Of a DNA stretch of 64,000 nucleotides, positions 11,155 through 19,821 are shown one piece after another. Position 1 is the stretch's first letter; each line of letters opens with the position of its first letter. The stretch comes from Bradyrhizobium sp. ORS 278 (GTDB lineage: Bacteria > Pseudomonadota > Alphaproteobacteria > Rhizobiales > Xanthobacteraceae). Under the pieces are notes generated by a model that was not told the DNA's origin, ran no database searches, and saw only the letters and a program-made list of their open reading frames with translations. The translations under genes and the position numbers were made by a program. The stretch lies in the NCBI RefSeq assembly GCF_000026145.1, contig NC_009445.1, positions 7,005,001-7,069,000 of the forward strand, read 5' to 3'.

Positions 11155-12213
11155 ATGGGAATGAACTCGATCGAGTCGAATGCGCTGGAGCCGACGCGCG
11201 CCGATCTCGCCGGCGCCTCGCTGCCGCAGAAGTTCTCGCGCATGCTGCCGGTCTACGGCCTGCCGATCATCACGGTGGGGCTGATCGTGCTGTTCTCGCT
11301 CCTGCTGCCGAACACCTTCCCGACGCTGCTGAACCTGCGCTCGATCATTTCCGACAAGTCGATCATCGCGATGCTGTCCCTGGCGGCGATGATCCCGATG
11401 GCCGCCGGCAAGATCGATCTCACCGTCGGCTACGGCATCGTGCTCTGGCACATCCTTGTCATCAGCCTGCAGACGTCACTCGGCCTGCCCTGGCCCGCCG
11501 CCGTGCTCATCGTGATCGCGCTCGGCGCCATCACCGGACTGCTCAACGGCCTCCTCGTCGAGGTCGCCCGCATCGACAGCTTCATCGCCACGCTCGGCAC
11601 CGGCACCGTGCTCTATGCGCTGGCGCTGTGGCACACCGGCGGCCGCCAGGTCGTCGCGATGCTGCCGGAAGGCTTTCTCGCACTCAACGGCCAGATGATT
11701 TTCGGCCTGCCGATCACCGGCTTCTATGTGCTCGCGCTGGCGCTGGCGATGTGGCTGGTGTTCGAATATCTGCCGCTCGGCCGCTACATCTACGCGATCG
11801 GCGCCAATCCGAAGACGGCCGCGCTGAACGGCATTCCGGTGCAGCGCTTCACCGTCGGCGCCTTCATGACCTCGGGCGCGCTGACCGCCGTCACTGGCGT
11901 GCTGCTGGCCTCGAAGCTGCGCATCGGCCAGGCCAGCGTCGGCCTCGAATATCTGCTGCCGGCATTGGTCGGCGCCTTCCTCGGCTCCACCACGATCAAG
12001 CCTGGCCGCGTCAATGTCTGGGGCACCATCATCGGCGTCGCCGTGCTCGCGGTCGGCATCGCCGGTATCCAGCAGTTCGGCGGTTCGTTCTGGGTCGAGC
12101 CGCTGTTCAACGGCGTTACTCTGCTCGCGGCGATCGGCATGGCCGGCTACGCCCAGCGCAAGCGCGGCGCAGTCGCCAAGCTGCCGATGGGAGCGCCTGA
12201 GCCGAAAGGATGA
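11155..12213 (+). CDS. Sugar ABC transporter permease (RbsC type)
   Basis: 352 residues with about nine hydrophobic segments after a hydrophilic N-terminus. The BPD_transp_2 signature region reads AAMIPMAAGKIDLTVGYGIV, and GLLNGLLVEVARIDSFIATLGT and FEYLPLGRYIYAIGANPKTAALNGIP are diagnostic for ribose-type permeases. The start MGMNSIESNALEP follows a GGGAGGAACGGG purine stretch. It forms an operon with the ATPase upstream and the binding protein downstream. Confidence 0.93.
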   Translation: MGMNSIESNALEPTRADLAGASLPQKFSRMLPVYGLPIITVGLIVLFSLLLPNTFPTLLNLRSIISDKSIIAMLSLAAMIPMAAGKIDLTVGYGIVLWHILVISLQTSLGLPWPAAVLIVIALGAITGLLNGLLVEVARIDSFIATLGTGTVLYALALWHTGGRQVVAMLPEGFLALNGQMIFGLPITGFYVLALALAMWLVFEYLPLGRYIYAIGANPKTAALNGIPVQRFTVGAFMTSGALTAVTGVLLASKLRIGQASVGLEYLLPALVGAFLGSTTIKPGRVNVWGTIIGVAVLAVGIAGIQQFGGSFWVEPLFNGVTLLAAIGMAGYAQRKRGAVAKLPMGAPEPKG

Positions 12214-12308
12214 ACGAATTTCGAGAGGACTACGTGGCCGGCGCGGCGCCGGTCGCGACAACAAGTCCGGCTTTCGACCGGACCCGCATCACACCAGGGA
12301 GACTATCC

Positions 12309-13409
12309 ATGTTGCACACATTGCTACGAACCGGCGCCATCGCCGCCGGTCTCGCCTTCGGCCTGTCAGCCGTCCACGCCGATCCGCTCGGCGACGCCAA
12401 GGCCTATATCGAGAAATACGCCTCGAAGGTCGACAAATGGGACGGCCCGACCACCGGTCCGAAGATCGCCAAGGGCAAGACCATCGTCGTGCTCGCCTCC
12501 GACATGAAGAATGGCGGCGTCCTCGGCGTCACCAAGGGCATCGAGGAGGCCGCCAAGGCCGCCGGCTGGACCGTGCGCACGCTCGACGGCGCCGGCTCGG
12601 TGTCCGGCCGCACCGCGGCGTTCGGCCAGGCGATGACCCTGAAGCCGGATGGGCTCGTGATCTGCGGCTTCGACGCGGTCGAGCAGAAGCCGGGCATGGA
12701 GGCCGCCAAGGCTGCGAAGATTCCGATGGTGTCGTGGCATGCGGCGCCCGTGATCGGACCGGTCGCGGACGCCGGCGTGTTCGCCAACGTGACCACCGAT
12801 CCGATGGCCGTCTCCACCGCCGCCGCCAACTGGGCCTTCGTCGACGCCAACGGCAAGCCCGGCGTGATCATCTTCACCGACTCGACCTATGAGATCGCGA
12901 TCGCCAAGGCCAAGAAGATGAAGGAGGTCATCGAAGGCCTCGGCGGCAAGGTGCTCGAATGGGTCGACACCCCGATCGCCGAGACCTCGACGCGCATGCC
13001 GCAGCTCACCACCTCGCTGCTGCAGAAGCACGGCGCGGCGTGGACGCATTCGCTGGCGATCAACGACCTCTACTACGACTTCATGACACCGTCGCTCGCC
13101 GCGGCCGGCATCAAGGGCACCGGGGCGCCGGTCAACGTCGCCGCCGGCGACGGCTCCGAGAGCGCTTATCAGCGCATCCGCTCCGGCTCCTACCAAGCCG
13201 TGACGGTTGCCGAGCCGCTCAACCTGCAGGGCTGGCAGCTGGTCGACGAACTGAACCGCGCCATCGCCGGAGAGAAGTGGTCCGGCTACGTCTCGCCGCT
13301 GCACGTGGTGACCAAGGCCAATGTCGAGTTCGACGGCGGCCCGACCAACACCTTCGATCCCGGCAACGGCTATCGCAACGCCTACAAGAAGATCTGGGGG
13401 CTCGAGTAA
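12309..13409 (+). CDS. Sugar-binding periplasmic protein of the ABC importer
   Basis: 366 residues with a Sec signal peptide (MLHTLLRTGAIAAGLAFGLSAVHA). The body is of the RbsB/Periplasmic_binding_4 type: KTIVVLASDMKNGGVLGVTKGIEEAAKAAGW, then DGLVICGFDA. ATG at 12309 is chosen for the signal peptide and the AGGGAGAC Shine-Dalgarno. A longer frame begins at 12210, overlapping the permease stop, but would bury the signal. The ligand is unknown; the neighbouring lactonase and sugar-acid dehydrogenases point to a sugar or aldonic acid. Confidence 0.92.
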   Translation: MLHTLLRTGAIAAGLAFGLSAVHADPLGDAKAYIEKYASKVDKWDGPTTGPKIAKGKTIVVLASDMKNGGVLGVTKGIEEAAKAAGWTVRTLDGAGSVSGRTAAFGQAMTLKPDGLVICGFDAVEQKPGMEAAKAAKIPMVSWHAAPVIGPVADAGVFANVTTDPMAVSTAAANWAFVDANGKPGVIIFTDSTYEIAIAKAKKMKEVIEGLGGKVLEWVDTPIAETSTRMPQLTTSLLQKHGAAWTHSLAINDLYYDFMTPSLAAAGIKGTGAPVNVAAGDGSESAYQRIRSGSYQAVTVAEPLNLQGWQLVDELNRAIAGEKWSGYVSPLHVVTKANVEFDGGPTNTFDPGNGYRNAYKKIWGLE

Positions 13410-13521
13410 CAGCTCTCCAGCAAGGTCATCGTGCAGCGCCGGTCTCGGCGCTGCAGAACGAGTCAGTACAACGAGGCTGCAAACCTGTCCTCCCCTCCGT
13501 ACGCAAATGCACCAAGATTGC

Positions 13522-13609
13522 TTCCTCCGTCATTGCGAGCGTAGCGAAGCAATCCAGGGTGGCGGGCGGGACTCTGGATTGCTCCGCTTCGCTCGCAATG
13601 ACGGAGGAA
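13522..13609. repeat. Palindromic dispersed repeat, family B (copy 2)
   Basis: The arms are TCCTCCGTCATTGCGAGCG and the inverted CGCTCGCAATGACGGAGGA, with inner AAGCAATCCAG and CTGGATTGCT. It lies between the binding-protein gene and the small gene at 13893. Confidence 0.88.
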
Positions 13610-13673
13610 AGACCATGGCTCCCTCTCCACGAGCTCGCTGTTCGTCGCTAACGTGCAGCGCCACGCTCGAAAC

Positions 13674-13798
13674 TCACCCCTCATGGTGAGGAGCGTCGCC
13701 CTCGCGAAGCGTCTCGAACCATGAGGCCCCAAGCCGCATGGTCTGGGCCTCGCCCTTCGAGACGCCCGCCTTGGGCAGGCTCCTCAGGGTGAGGGGTG
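13674..13798. repeat. Palindromic dispersed repeat, family C (copy 1)
   Basis: The outer arms are CTCACCCCTCATGGTGAGGA and the inverted CTCCTCAGGGTGAGGGG. The inner arms are GTCTCGAACCATGAGGC and GCCTCGCCCTTCGAGAC. A second copy is at 52385-52497. Confidence 0.88.
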
Positions 13799-13892
13799 AC
13801 GGTGGTGCAGGGCGACACAGGTTGCGAGTTACACATTCCCGGCGGCCGGCACCACACCGGCCGCCGATCCCCTTTCTCCTACCGACGAGCAG

Positions 13893-14237
13893 ATGCCGAT
13901 GTACATCCGTTGCGCTTTCTTCAATGGCCGCGTGAAGCCCGGCCGCGAGGCCGAGTTCACCGCCTATGTCCGCGACAAGCTGGTGCCGCTGTGGACGCGC
14001 TTTCCCGGCGCCGAGGAGGTCCGCGTGCTGCGCCAGGAGGACAGCGACAGCGATGCGCAGCGCTATGAGATGGTGCTGGCGATCCGCTATCCCTCGCATG
14101 CGGCGATCGAGCAGGCGTTGGCCTCACCGGTGCGCGCGGAGAGCCGCGAGGTGACCGGCGGATTGATGGAGATGTTCGACGGCTCGATCTTCCACACCGT
14201 GTTCAAGGCCGACGATTTCCCGCTGCCGACCGACTGA
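13893..14237 (+). CDS. Small protein, probably a dimeric alpha/beta-barrel fold
   Basis: 114 residues, MPMYIRCAFFNGRVKPGREAE at the N-terminus, with the pattern of a ferredoxin-like dimeric alpha/beta-barrel protein. There is a beta strand, then a REAEFTAYVRDKLVPLW helix, then LRQED, then a YEMVLAIRYPSHAAIEQAL strand-helix. Such proteins include mutarotase-like and stress-responsive barrels. It lies 27 bases before the SMP-30 gene, so it probably acts in the same sugar pathway. No catalytic residues can be assigned with confidence. Confidence 0.7.
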   Translation: MPMYIRCAFFNGRVKPGREAEFTAYVRDKLVPLWTRFPGAEEVRVLRQEDSDSDAQRYEMVLAIRYPSHAAIEQALASPVRAESREVTGGLMEMFDGSIFHTVFKADDFPLPTD

Positions 14238-14264
14238 TCGCATCTAGCCGGAGAGCTCGACGCC

Positions 14265-15167
14265 ATGAGCACCTACGACATCCGTGACCCGCGCTTCAAC
14301 GCCCTGATCATCGGCCATGCCAAGCTGGAAAAGCTCTGGACCGGCTGCCGCTGGGCGGAAGGCCCCGTCTATGTACCCGCCGCAAAATCGCTGCTGTGGT
14401 CGGACATTCCCAACGACCGCATTATGCGCTTCGACGAGACCGACGGCTCCGTGTCGGTGTTCGAGACACCGTGCGGCTATCACAACGGCCATACGCGCGA
14501 CGCGCTCGGGCGCGTGATCGCCTGCGAACATGGCGGCCGGCGCATCTCGCGGCTGGAGCACGACGGCAACTGGACCGGGCTAGTCGACCAGTTCGAGGGC
14601 AAGCGTTTCAACTCGCCGAATGATGCTGTGGTGAAGTCGGACGGCACGATCTGGTTCTCCGATCCGACCTACGGCATCGACAGCGCCTATGAGGGCCACG
14701 CGGCCAAAAGCGAGATCGGCGCCAGCAACGTCTATCGGTTCGATCCGGCCAGCAACGCCGTCTCGGCCGTCGTCACCGACATGGTCAAGCCGAACGGCCT
14801 CGCCTTCTCACCCGACGAACGCCTGCTCTATGTCGCCGACACCGGAGCAACGCACGTCCCCGACCTGCCAGCCGTCATCCGCGTCTATGACGTGGCGGCA
14901 ACGGGCACGGAGGTCGGCAAAGGCCGGGTCTTCGCAACCTCGCCAGCCGGCTTCTTCGACGGCTTCCGCGTCGATCGCGGCGGCAACATCTGGACGTCGA
15001 CTGGCGATGCGGTCGCGATCTACGCGCCCGACGGCATGCTGATCGGCCGCATCCCGGTGCCCGAGATCGTCGCCAACGTCACTTTCGGCGGCCCGAAGCG
15101 CAACCGGCTCTACATCACCGCGCAGACGTCGCTCTACGCGATCTTCGTCAACGCCCATGGAACCTAG
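14265..15167 (+). CDS. SMP-30/gluconolactonase/LRE family lactonase
   Basis: 300 residues of a six-bladed beta-propeller that hydrolyses sugar lactones. Visible family landmarks are WAEGPVYVPAAKSLLWSDIPN (the metal-binding Glu in EGP), GHTRDALGRVIACEHGGRRI, FNSPNDAVVKSDGTIWFSDPTYG (metal-ligand Asn region) and KPNGLAFSPDERLLYVADT. ATG at 14265 follows GGAGAG. It probably converts a lactone formed from the imported sugar into the acid that the SDR and the beta-hydroxyacid dehydrogenase then oxidise. Confidence 0.92.
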   Translation: MSTYDIRDPRFNALIIGHAKLEKLWTGCRWAEGPVYVPAAKSLLWSDIPNDRIMRFDETDGSVSVFETPCGYHNGHTRDALGRVIACEHGGRRISRLEHDGNWTGLVDQFEGKRFNSPNDAVVKSDGTIWFSDPTYGIDSAYEGHAAKSEIGASNVYRFDPASNAVSAVVTDMVKPNGLAFSPDERLLYVADTGATHVPDLPAVIRVYDVAATGTEVGKGRVFATSPAGFFDGFRVDRGGNIWTSTGDAVAIYAPDGMLIGRIPVPEIVANVTFGGPKRNRLYITAQTSLYAIFVNAHGT

Positions 15168-15191
15168 ATGGGACTAACTGACGCGACACGA

Positions 15192-16073
15192 TCATTCGGG
15201 CGGCGTTCGCGCCGCCCAATATTCCATCAGCGCGGCCTGGTCCATCGCGCCGAGCCCGACCGCCGTGAGCAGCCGATGGATCTCGGCGCAAACGGCGGTC
15301 ATCGGCATCGCGATTCCGGTCTGCCGCGCAAGATCCTGCGCGCCATTGAGATCCTTGACCATGTTGTCGATCCGCCCAGTCGGACGATAGTCGCGCGTCA
15401 CGAACCGAGGCATGTATTCCTGCAGGATGGCGCTATCAGCTCGCCCGCCGCGCAGCGCCTGCGGGATCTTCGCCGCATTGACTCCGGCCGCCTGCGCCAG
15501 CGCGGTCGCCTCGGCCACCGCCATGAAGTTGAGGCCGCACAGCACCTGGTTGATCAGCTTTGTAACCTGCCCCGCACCGCTCGGCCCCATATGCGTGTAG
15601 TTCGACGCGACCTCGGCCAGCACCGCGCGGGCGTCGGCGACATCGGGAGCCTCGCCGCCGGCCATGCAGGTCAGTTGGCCGATCGCGGCCTTGGGCGCGC
15701 CGCCCGAGAGCGGACTGTCGACCCAGCGCAGGCCTGCAGCCGCGGCATCCGCCGCGAGCGCGCGCGTCGCGTCGGGATCGATCGAGGACATATCGATGAT
15801 GAGCGTGCCCTTGCGCGCGCCAGCGGCGACACCGTCCGTGCCGAATACGGCTGCGCGCACGATCTTAGGCGAGTTGAGGCTGAGGATGACGGCACTGGCT
15901 TCCGCTGCCGCCTTCGCGGCCGAAGCAGCGGCGGTTGCCCCCTGCGCAACGAGCGCCGCGATTTTGGCCGCATCGAGATCGAACACGACGAGGCGGGTTC
16001 CGGTCTGCGCCAGCCGCGCCCCGATCGCTCCCCCCATGGCGCCTGCGCCGATCAATGCGACAACACGACTCAT
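15192..16073 (-). CDS. NAD(P)-dependent beta-hydroxyacid dehydrogenase (3-hydroxyisobutyrate dehydrogenase family)
   Basis: 293 residues. The N-terminal Rossmann motif is VALIGAGAMGGAIGARLAQ and the substrate signature DSPLSGGAPKAAIGQLTCMAGG follows. The GAGQVTKLINQVLCGLNFMAVAE stretch contains the catalytic lysine context. Members reduce or oxidise tartronate semialdehyde, 3-hydroxyisobutyrate, threonate and similar acids, and the sequence alone does not separate them. ATG at 16073 gives the Rossmann fold at the N-terminus. It is 45 bases downstream of the SDR on the same strand and therefore under the operator at 16920. Confidence 0.9.
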   Translation of the reverse strand: MSRVVALIGAGAMGGAIGARLAQTGTRLVVFDLDAAKIAALVAQGATAAASAAKAAAEASAVILSLNSPKIVRAAVFGTDGVAAGARKGTLIIDMSSIDPDATRALAADAAAAGLRWVDSPLSGGAPKAAIGQLTCMAGGEAPDVADARAVLAEVASNYTHMGPSGAGQVTKLINQVLCGLNFMAVAEATALAQAAGVNAAKIPQALRGGRADSAILQEYMPRFVTRDYRPTGRIDNMVKDLNGAQDLARQTGIAMPMTAVCAEIHRLLTAVGLGAMDQAALMEYWAARTPPE

Positions 16074-16118
16074 GACGGCACTCCGCAAGCAACACGGGGG
16101 ATGAGACGACAGCGTGCC

Positions 16119-16874
16119 TCAGAGCGAGGCAGTGATGCCGCCGTCGACATAGAGCACATGGCCATTGACAAACGACGATGCGGCCGAGGCAAGGAAGATG
16201 CAGGCGCCGACGAGTTCCTCCACCTTGCCCCAGCGCCCCGCCGGCGTGCGCTTCTCGAGCCAGGCGGAGAAAGCGGGATCCGCGACCAGCGCCGCGTTGA
16301 GCGGCGTGTCGAAGTAGCCCGGCGCGATGGCGTTGACCTGCAGACCGTGCTTGGCCCAATCCGTCGCCATGCCCTTGGTGAAATTGCCGACCGCGCCCTT
16401 GGAGGCGGTGTACGGCGCGATCGACGGCCGCGCCAGCGAGGTCTGCACGGAGGCGATGTTGATGATCTTGCCGGCGTGGCGCGCGATCATATGCCGCGCG
16501 CAGGCCTGGCCGACATTGAACACAGAGGCGATGTTGGTCTGCAGCAGGCGCTGGAACGCGTCCTCGGGAAACTCCTCCAGCGGCGCGCGGTGCTGCATGC
16601 CGGCATTGTTGACCAGAATGTCGATCGGCCCGATCTCGGCCTCAAAGCGGTCGACGGCCGCGCGCGCCGCGGCGTGGTCGGTGACGTCGAAGGCGAGCAC
16701 GCGCGCTCCCTTGATCGCTGCGGCCGCCGCAGCAAGCTTGGTTGCATCGCGGCCGTTGAGCACGACCTCAGCGCCAGCGTCCGCCAGCCCGCGTGCGAGC
16801 GCAAGACCGATGCCTTGCGAGGACCCGGTCACCAGGGCGCGCCGCCCCGTCAGATCGAACAAGCCGACCGCCAC
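16119..16874 (-). CDS. Short-chain dehydrogenase, gluconate 5-dehydrogenase-like
   Basis: 251 residues of a classical SDR: cofactor loop TGSSQGIG at about 17-24, NNAG at about 89-92, and the catalytic Ser region INIASVQTS with YTASK. Overall sequence (LFDLTGRRALVTGSSQGIGL, WGKVEELVGACIFLASAASSFVNG) resembles gluconate 5-dehydrogenases and 2-deoxygluconate dehydrogenases. The GTG start at 16874 is supported by a strong GGAGGAAG Shine-Dalgarno. It is the first gene of a two-gene minus-strand operon reading away from an operator-controlled promoter. The pathway is inferred to be sugar-acid oxidation. Confidence 0.9.
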   Translation of the reverse strand: MAVGLFDLTGRRALVTGSSQGIGLALARGLADAGAEVVLNGRDATKLAAAAAAIKGARVLAFDVTDHAAARAAVDRFEAEIGPIDILVNNAGMQHRAPLEEFPEDAFQRLLQTNIASVFNVGQACARHMIARHAGKIINIASVQTSLARPSIAPYTASKGAVGNFTKGMATDWAKHGLQVNAIAPGYFDTPLNAALVADPAFSAWLEKRTPAGRWGKVEELVGACIFLASAASSFVNGHVLYVDGGITASL

Positions 16875-16915
16875 GATGCTTCCTCCGCCTGCTGGCTTTC
16901 ATTCATGCTGGGGCG

Positions 16916-16944
16916 ATTATGTTATCGATAACAAGGCCTGTCAA
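16916..16944 (-). promoter_or_regulatory. Promoter of the SDR operon with embedded LacI operator
   Basis: The minus strand has TTGACA (16944-16939), a 17-bp spacer, and CATAAT (16921-16916). The perfect palindrome TGTTATCGATAACA (16920-16933) lies in the spacer and touches the -10 box, so repressor binding would exclude RNA polymerase. It is identical to the site at 9522, tying this operon to the LacI regulator 8 kb away. Confidence 0.85.
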
Positions 16945-17034
16945 CGTGAATGCCCGCGCGCCGCGGTCGTGCTGCGTCGAGCAGCGCGGGGACCGACGCG
17001 ACAAAGTCTTATATGTGCGAGTAACTAATTTGGC

Positions 17035-17108
17035 TGGAGCGGGCGAAGGGAATCGAACCCTCGTATGCAGCTTGGGAAGCTGCCGTTCTACCATTGAACT
17101 ACGCCCGC
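17035..17108 (-). tRNA. tRNA-Gly (anticodon CCC)
   Basis: The 74-nt minus-strand sequence folds into a cloverleaf. The acceptor GCGGGCG pairs with CGCCCGC, the D stem is GTTC/GAAC, and the anticodon stem is GCAGC/GCTGC around the loop TTCCCAA (anticodon CCC). The T arm carries TTCGATT, and CCA is encoded at 17037-17035. CCC reads GGG glycine codons. Confidence 0.96.
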
Positions 17109-17348
17109 GCGGTTTCATGCTTAGCCGAGCGGAGGCGTTTCGCCAAGCGGCTTTCTGCCGGGGCGCCATCGAGCTATCGGCACCGGAACCCGAGGGCCCC
17201 GCTGGATCGCCCGAACGTGATCGTCCGTGCAATGCGCAACCGGAACGGTTCGTTGGACCGCTGCTTTTGCCGTCGCATCCTGTGCCCGTCGGCGACTGCG
17301 GAACGGACCACCGGCCACCGACTCGGCCATGTCCAGGGAGTCCACATC

Positions 17349-17747
17349 ATGCTCAACGACAGCTCCGCAGGCCAGACAGCCCCTGCATCGAAAACATTGG
17401 CGATCCTATCCGGCCCGTCGGCTCTCGACCTCTACACACTGGCCTGCGGCGCGTTTCTGGCGCTCGCGCCGTGGCTGTTCGCCTTTGTTCGTCCCGCGGG
17501 TCGGCTCGATGCGGAGATCGCGGGCGGAGCCGTGATTGCGCTATCCATCGCAGGCCTCACGGCGTTTGCCGATTGGGAGGAGTGGCTGAAGACGGCCGTG
17601 AGATCGTGGTTGATCGCCGCGCCATGGCTGCTCGGCTTCGTCCATACCCCGGCGATGCATGTGAGCGTCGGCGTCGGCGTCGCCGTGACGTTTCTCAGTT
17701 TGCTGGAGCTCTGGCTCGCGCATGATCCTGATTTTGCGAGCGGCTGA
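17349..17747 (+). CDS. SPW-repeat membrane protein
   Basis: 132 residues with four hydrophobic segments arranged as two similar halves. Each half carries a tryptophan-rich motif of the SPW family (APWLFAF at about 39-45 and APWLLGF at about 93-99), followed by ADWEEWLK-like helices. Start ATG at 17349 follows the Shine-Dalgarno AGGGAG. A longer open frame upstream is Arg/Cys-rich and not protein-like. The family's role is unknown; an inner-membrane location is expected. Confidence 0.82.
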   Translation: MLNDSSAGQTAPASKTLAILSGPSALDLYTLACGAFLALAPWLFAFVRPAGRLDAEIAGGAVIALSIAGLTAFADWEEWLKTAVRSWLIAAPWLLGFVHTPAMHVSVGVGVAVTFLSLLELWLAHDPDFASG

Positions 17748-17865
17748 ACCGCGGGGTGCGCGTGCTGCGCCGCACCCGATCGCGGCGGCACCAACAGAGA
17801 AGAGATGAGAGGGCGCTTGACAACCACGACCCAAATCAGGGCAAACCCGCCCCGGTCGCGCCGCG

Positions 17866-17887
17866 CTGTTAACAAACTGTTAACAAA
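17866..17887. repeat. Perfect tandem 11-bp repeat upstream of ogt
   Basis: CTGTTAACAAA occurs twice head to tail with no spacer. Each unit contains GTTAAC. It lies 44 bases before the start of the alkyltransferase gene, so it may be part of its promoter or a binding site. Confidence 0.7.
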
Positions 17888-17930
17888 GTTGATGCGGGCG
17901 AATGATTGTGGTGTGGGTTGGGGTGGCGTC

Positions 17931-18503
17931 ATGGGGCGTGGGTATACGATCTTTGATACGGCCCTCGGCCGTTGCGGCATTGCCTGGAGTGATGCTGGCG
18001 TCACTGGCGTGCAGTTGCCGGAAGCGCGGGAAATCGAGACGCGGCGGCGGCTGTTTCGGCAGTTTCCGGAAGCACGCGAGCAACGCCCGTGTTCGAATAC
18101 TGAACTCGCCATTGCGGGCGTCACGGCCATGCTGCGCGGGCAGCCGGTCGACTTCTCCGGCGTCACTCTCGATCTCAGCGGCGTCACGCCTTTCAACCAG
18201 CGCGTTTATGAGGCCATCCGCGCGATTCCGCGCGGCGAGACCCGCAGCGCGGACGAACTCGCGACCGAGCTGCATGTCCCGAAGGCGCTCACCTCGATCA
18301 CCCAGGCGCTGATGAAGAATACGTTCGTGCTGATCGTGCCCTGCCACCGCGTCCGAGACGTAGGCAACGGCCTCGACAAGCCATCGCCGAACAGCGGGAT
18401 CATCTCCAAGCGCCGCCTGCTGTCGCTGGAGGGCGCAGGGCCGCAAGCGGGCCTGACCTTGTTCGACGCCCTGTTGGCCGAGGACCGGCGACGGGCCTCA
18501 TAG
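17931..18503 (+). CDS. ogt: Methylated-DNA--[protein]-cysteine S-methyltransferase
   Basis: A DNA repair protein that takes the alkyl group from O6-alkylguanine onto a cysteine in a suicidal reaction. 190 residues with the active-site motif VPCHRV near residue 138. The winged-helix part is PFNQRVYEAIRAIPRGETRSADELA, and the C-terminal KRRLLSLEGA is typical. The start MGRGYTIFDTALG (ATG at 17931) has a GGGGTGG purine run upstream. An ATG at 17892 would add 13 Gly/Val-rich residues. The N-terminal domain is degenerate, as in Ogt-type rather than Ada-type proteins. Confidence 0.9.
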   Translation: MGRGYTIFDTALGRCGIAWSDAGVTGVQLPEAREIETRRRLFRQFPEAREQRPCSNTELAIAGVTAMLRGQPVDFSGVTLDLSGVTPFNQRVYEAIRAIPRGETRSADELATELHVPKALTSITQALMKNTFVLIVPCHRVRDVGNGLDKPSPNSGIISKRRLLSLEGAGPQAGLTLFDALLAEDRRRAS

Positions 18504-18574
18504 CCAGCGCGCATCGTGCAAGAATATCCGCACGGTGCCCTCGTCTTCCTCGCGCAGCCACCTAAATCTTCCGG

Positions 18575-19417
18575 ATGACCGCGACACTTCTGTTCGATAG
18601 TCCATCGCTCGCCGTTTCAGAGTTTCGCTGTGCAGCGACCGTGGGCGAGCAGCCGTTCGCCGAGCAATATGCCGGCTATTCGCTGTCCTACGTGCGCAAG
18701 GGAAGCTTTGGTTGCCACCATCGCGGCCGCTTCTTCGAGCTGGTGACGGGCGCCCTGCTGGTCGGATATCCGGGCGACGAGTTCATGTGCACGCATGATC
18801 ACGTTTGCGGCGACGAGTGTCTGTCTTTCTTCTTTGATGACGCGGTCGTCGAGGAAGTCGGCGGCGGAAAACAGGTGTGGCAGACCGGCGCCGTGCCGCC
18901 GTTGCCGCAGCTCATGGTGCTCGGCGAGTTGGCGCAGGCGGTGACCGCACGAGACCAGACTGTCGGCCTCGATGAGATCGGCTATGTCATCGCGAGCCGC
19001 TTCGTCGAGGCCGTGAGCGGCGAAGCCACGCGGCCCGAGCCGTTGAGCCTCCGCGATCGTCGGCGCGCAGTCGACAGCGCGTTGTGGATCGACGACAATT
19101 CGGAGCACGACATCGCTCTCGCGGATGCGGCGCGCGAAGCCGGCGTCAGCCCCTTCCACTTCCTGCGCCTGTTCGCAGCGACAATCGGTGTCACTCCGCA
19201 TCAATATTTGATCCGAACGCGGCTGCGGCGTGCTGCGCGGCGCCTGAGCGAGTCGGACACGCCCGTCACCACGATCGCTTACGACACGGGCTTCGCCGAT
19301 CTGTCCAACTTCACCCGCACCTTCACCCGCGCCGCCGGTTTGTCTCCGCTGAAATTCCGCAAGGCTTCGCGAGGCGACCGCAAGATTTTCCAAGATCGGA
19401 TCGGCCGGTACCGGTGA
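18575..19417 (+). CDS. AraC-family transcriptional regulator
   Basis: 280 residues. The N-terminal cupin-like sensing domain (about 1-150) includes YSLSYVRKGSFGCHHRGRFFELVTGALLVGYPGDEF. The C-terminal double HTH includes IALADAAREAGVSPFHFLRLF and TTIAYDTGFADLSNFTRTFTRAAGLSPLKFRK, the canonical AraC signature. The neighbouring VOC and SRPBCC genes start 35 and 404 bases downstream and are plausible targets or operon partners. Confidence 0.93.
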   Translation: MTATLLFDSPSLAVSEFRCAATVGEQPFAEQYAGYSLSYVRKGSFGCHHRGRFFELVTGALLVGYPGDEFMCTHDHVCGDECLSFFFDDAVVEEVGGGKQVWQTGAVPPLPQLMVLGELAQAVTARDQTVGLDEIGYVIASRFVEAVSGEATRPEPLSLRDRRRAVDSALWIDDNSEHDIALADAAREAGVSPFHFLRLFAATIGVTPHQYLIRTRLRRAARRLSESDTPVTTIAYDTGFADLSNFTRTFTRAAGLSPLKFRKASRGDRKIFQDRIGRYR

Positions 19418-19452
19418 GATGGCTCCCGCGCATCTGAACAGGGAGACCATCG

Positions 19453-19812
19453 ATGTACGATCATATCGGCCTGAGGGTCCGCAATCTCGACGCCAGCGTC
19501 CGCTTCTACACGGCCGCGCTCGCGCCGCTCGGGCACATCCTCTGCTGCAAGGACGAGACCTCGGCAGGCCTCGGCCCGAAGGGCGAACCAGCCCTGTGGC
19601 TCTATCTCGACACCACCTCAACCAAGGGGGCTGCGCACATCGCGTTCCGCGCGAACGATCATACTGCGGTCGCCAGGTTTCACAGCGAGGGCCTCAAGGC
19701 CGGCGGCACCGACAATGGCGGCGCAGGACCGCGCGCGGACTACGGTCCGACGTACTATGCGGCGTTTCTGATCGACCCCGATGGCAACAACATCGAAGCC
19801 ATGTCCCAGTGA
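19453..19812 (+). CDS. VOC/glyoxalase-superfamily protein
   Basis: 119 residues of the vicinal-oxygen-chelate fold. The beginning MYDHIGLRVRNLDASVRFY supplies the first metal-ligand His. AHIAFRANDHTAVARFH follows mid-protein, and the end FLIDPDGNNIEAM supplies the Glu ligand. The family includes glyoxalases, dioxygenases and antibiotic-binding proteins, and the substrate is not predictable. It has its own GGGAGACC Shine-Dalgarno and probably shares a transcript with the SRPBCC gene 9 bases downstream. Confidence 0.88.
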   Translation: MYDHIGLRVRNLDASVRFYTAALAPLGHILCCKDETSAGLGPKGEPALWLYLDTTSTKGAAHIAFRANDHTAVARFHSEGLKAGGTDNGGAGPRADYGPTYYAAFLIDPDGNNIEAMSQ

Positions 19813-19821
19813 GACTATTTG

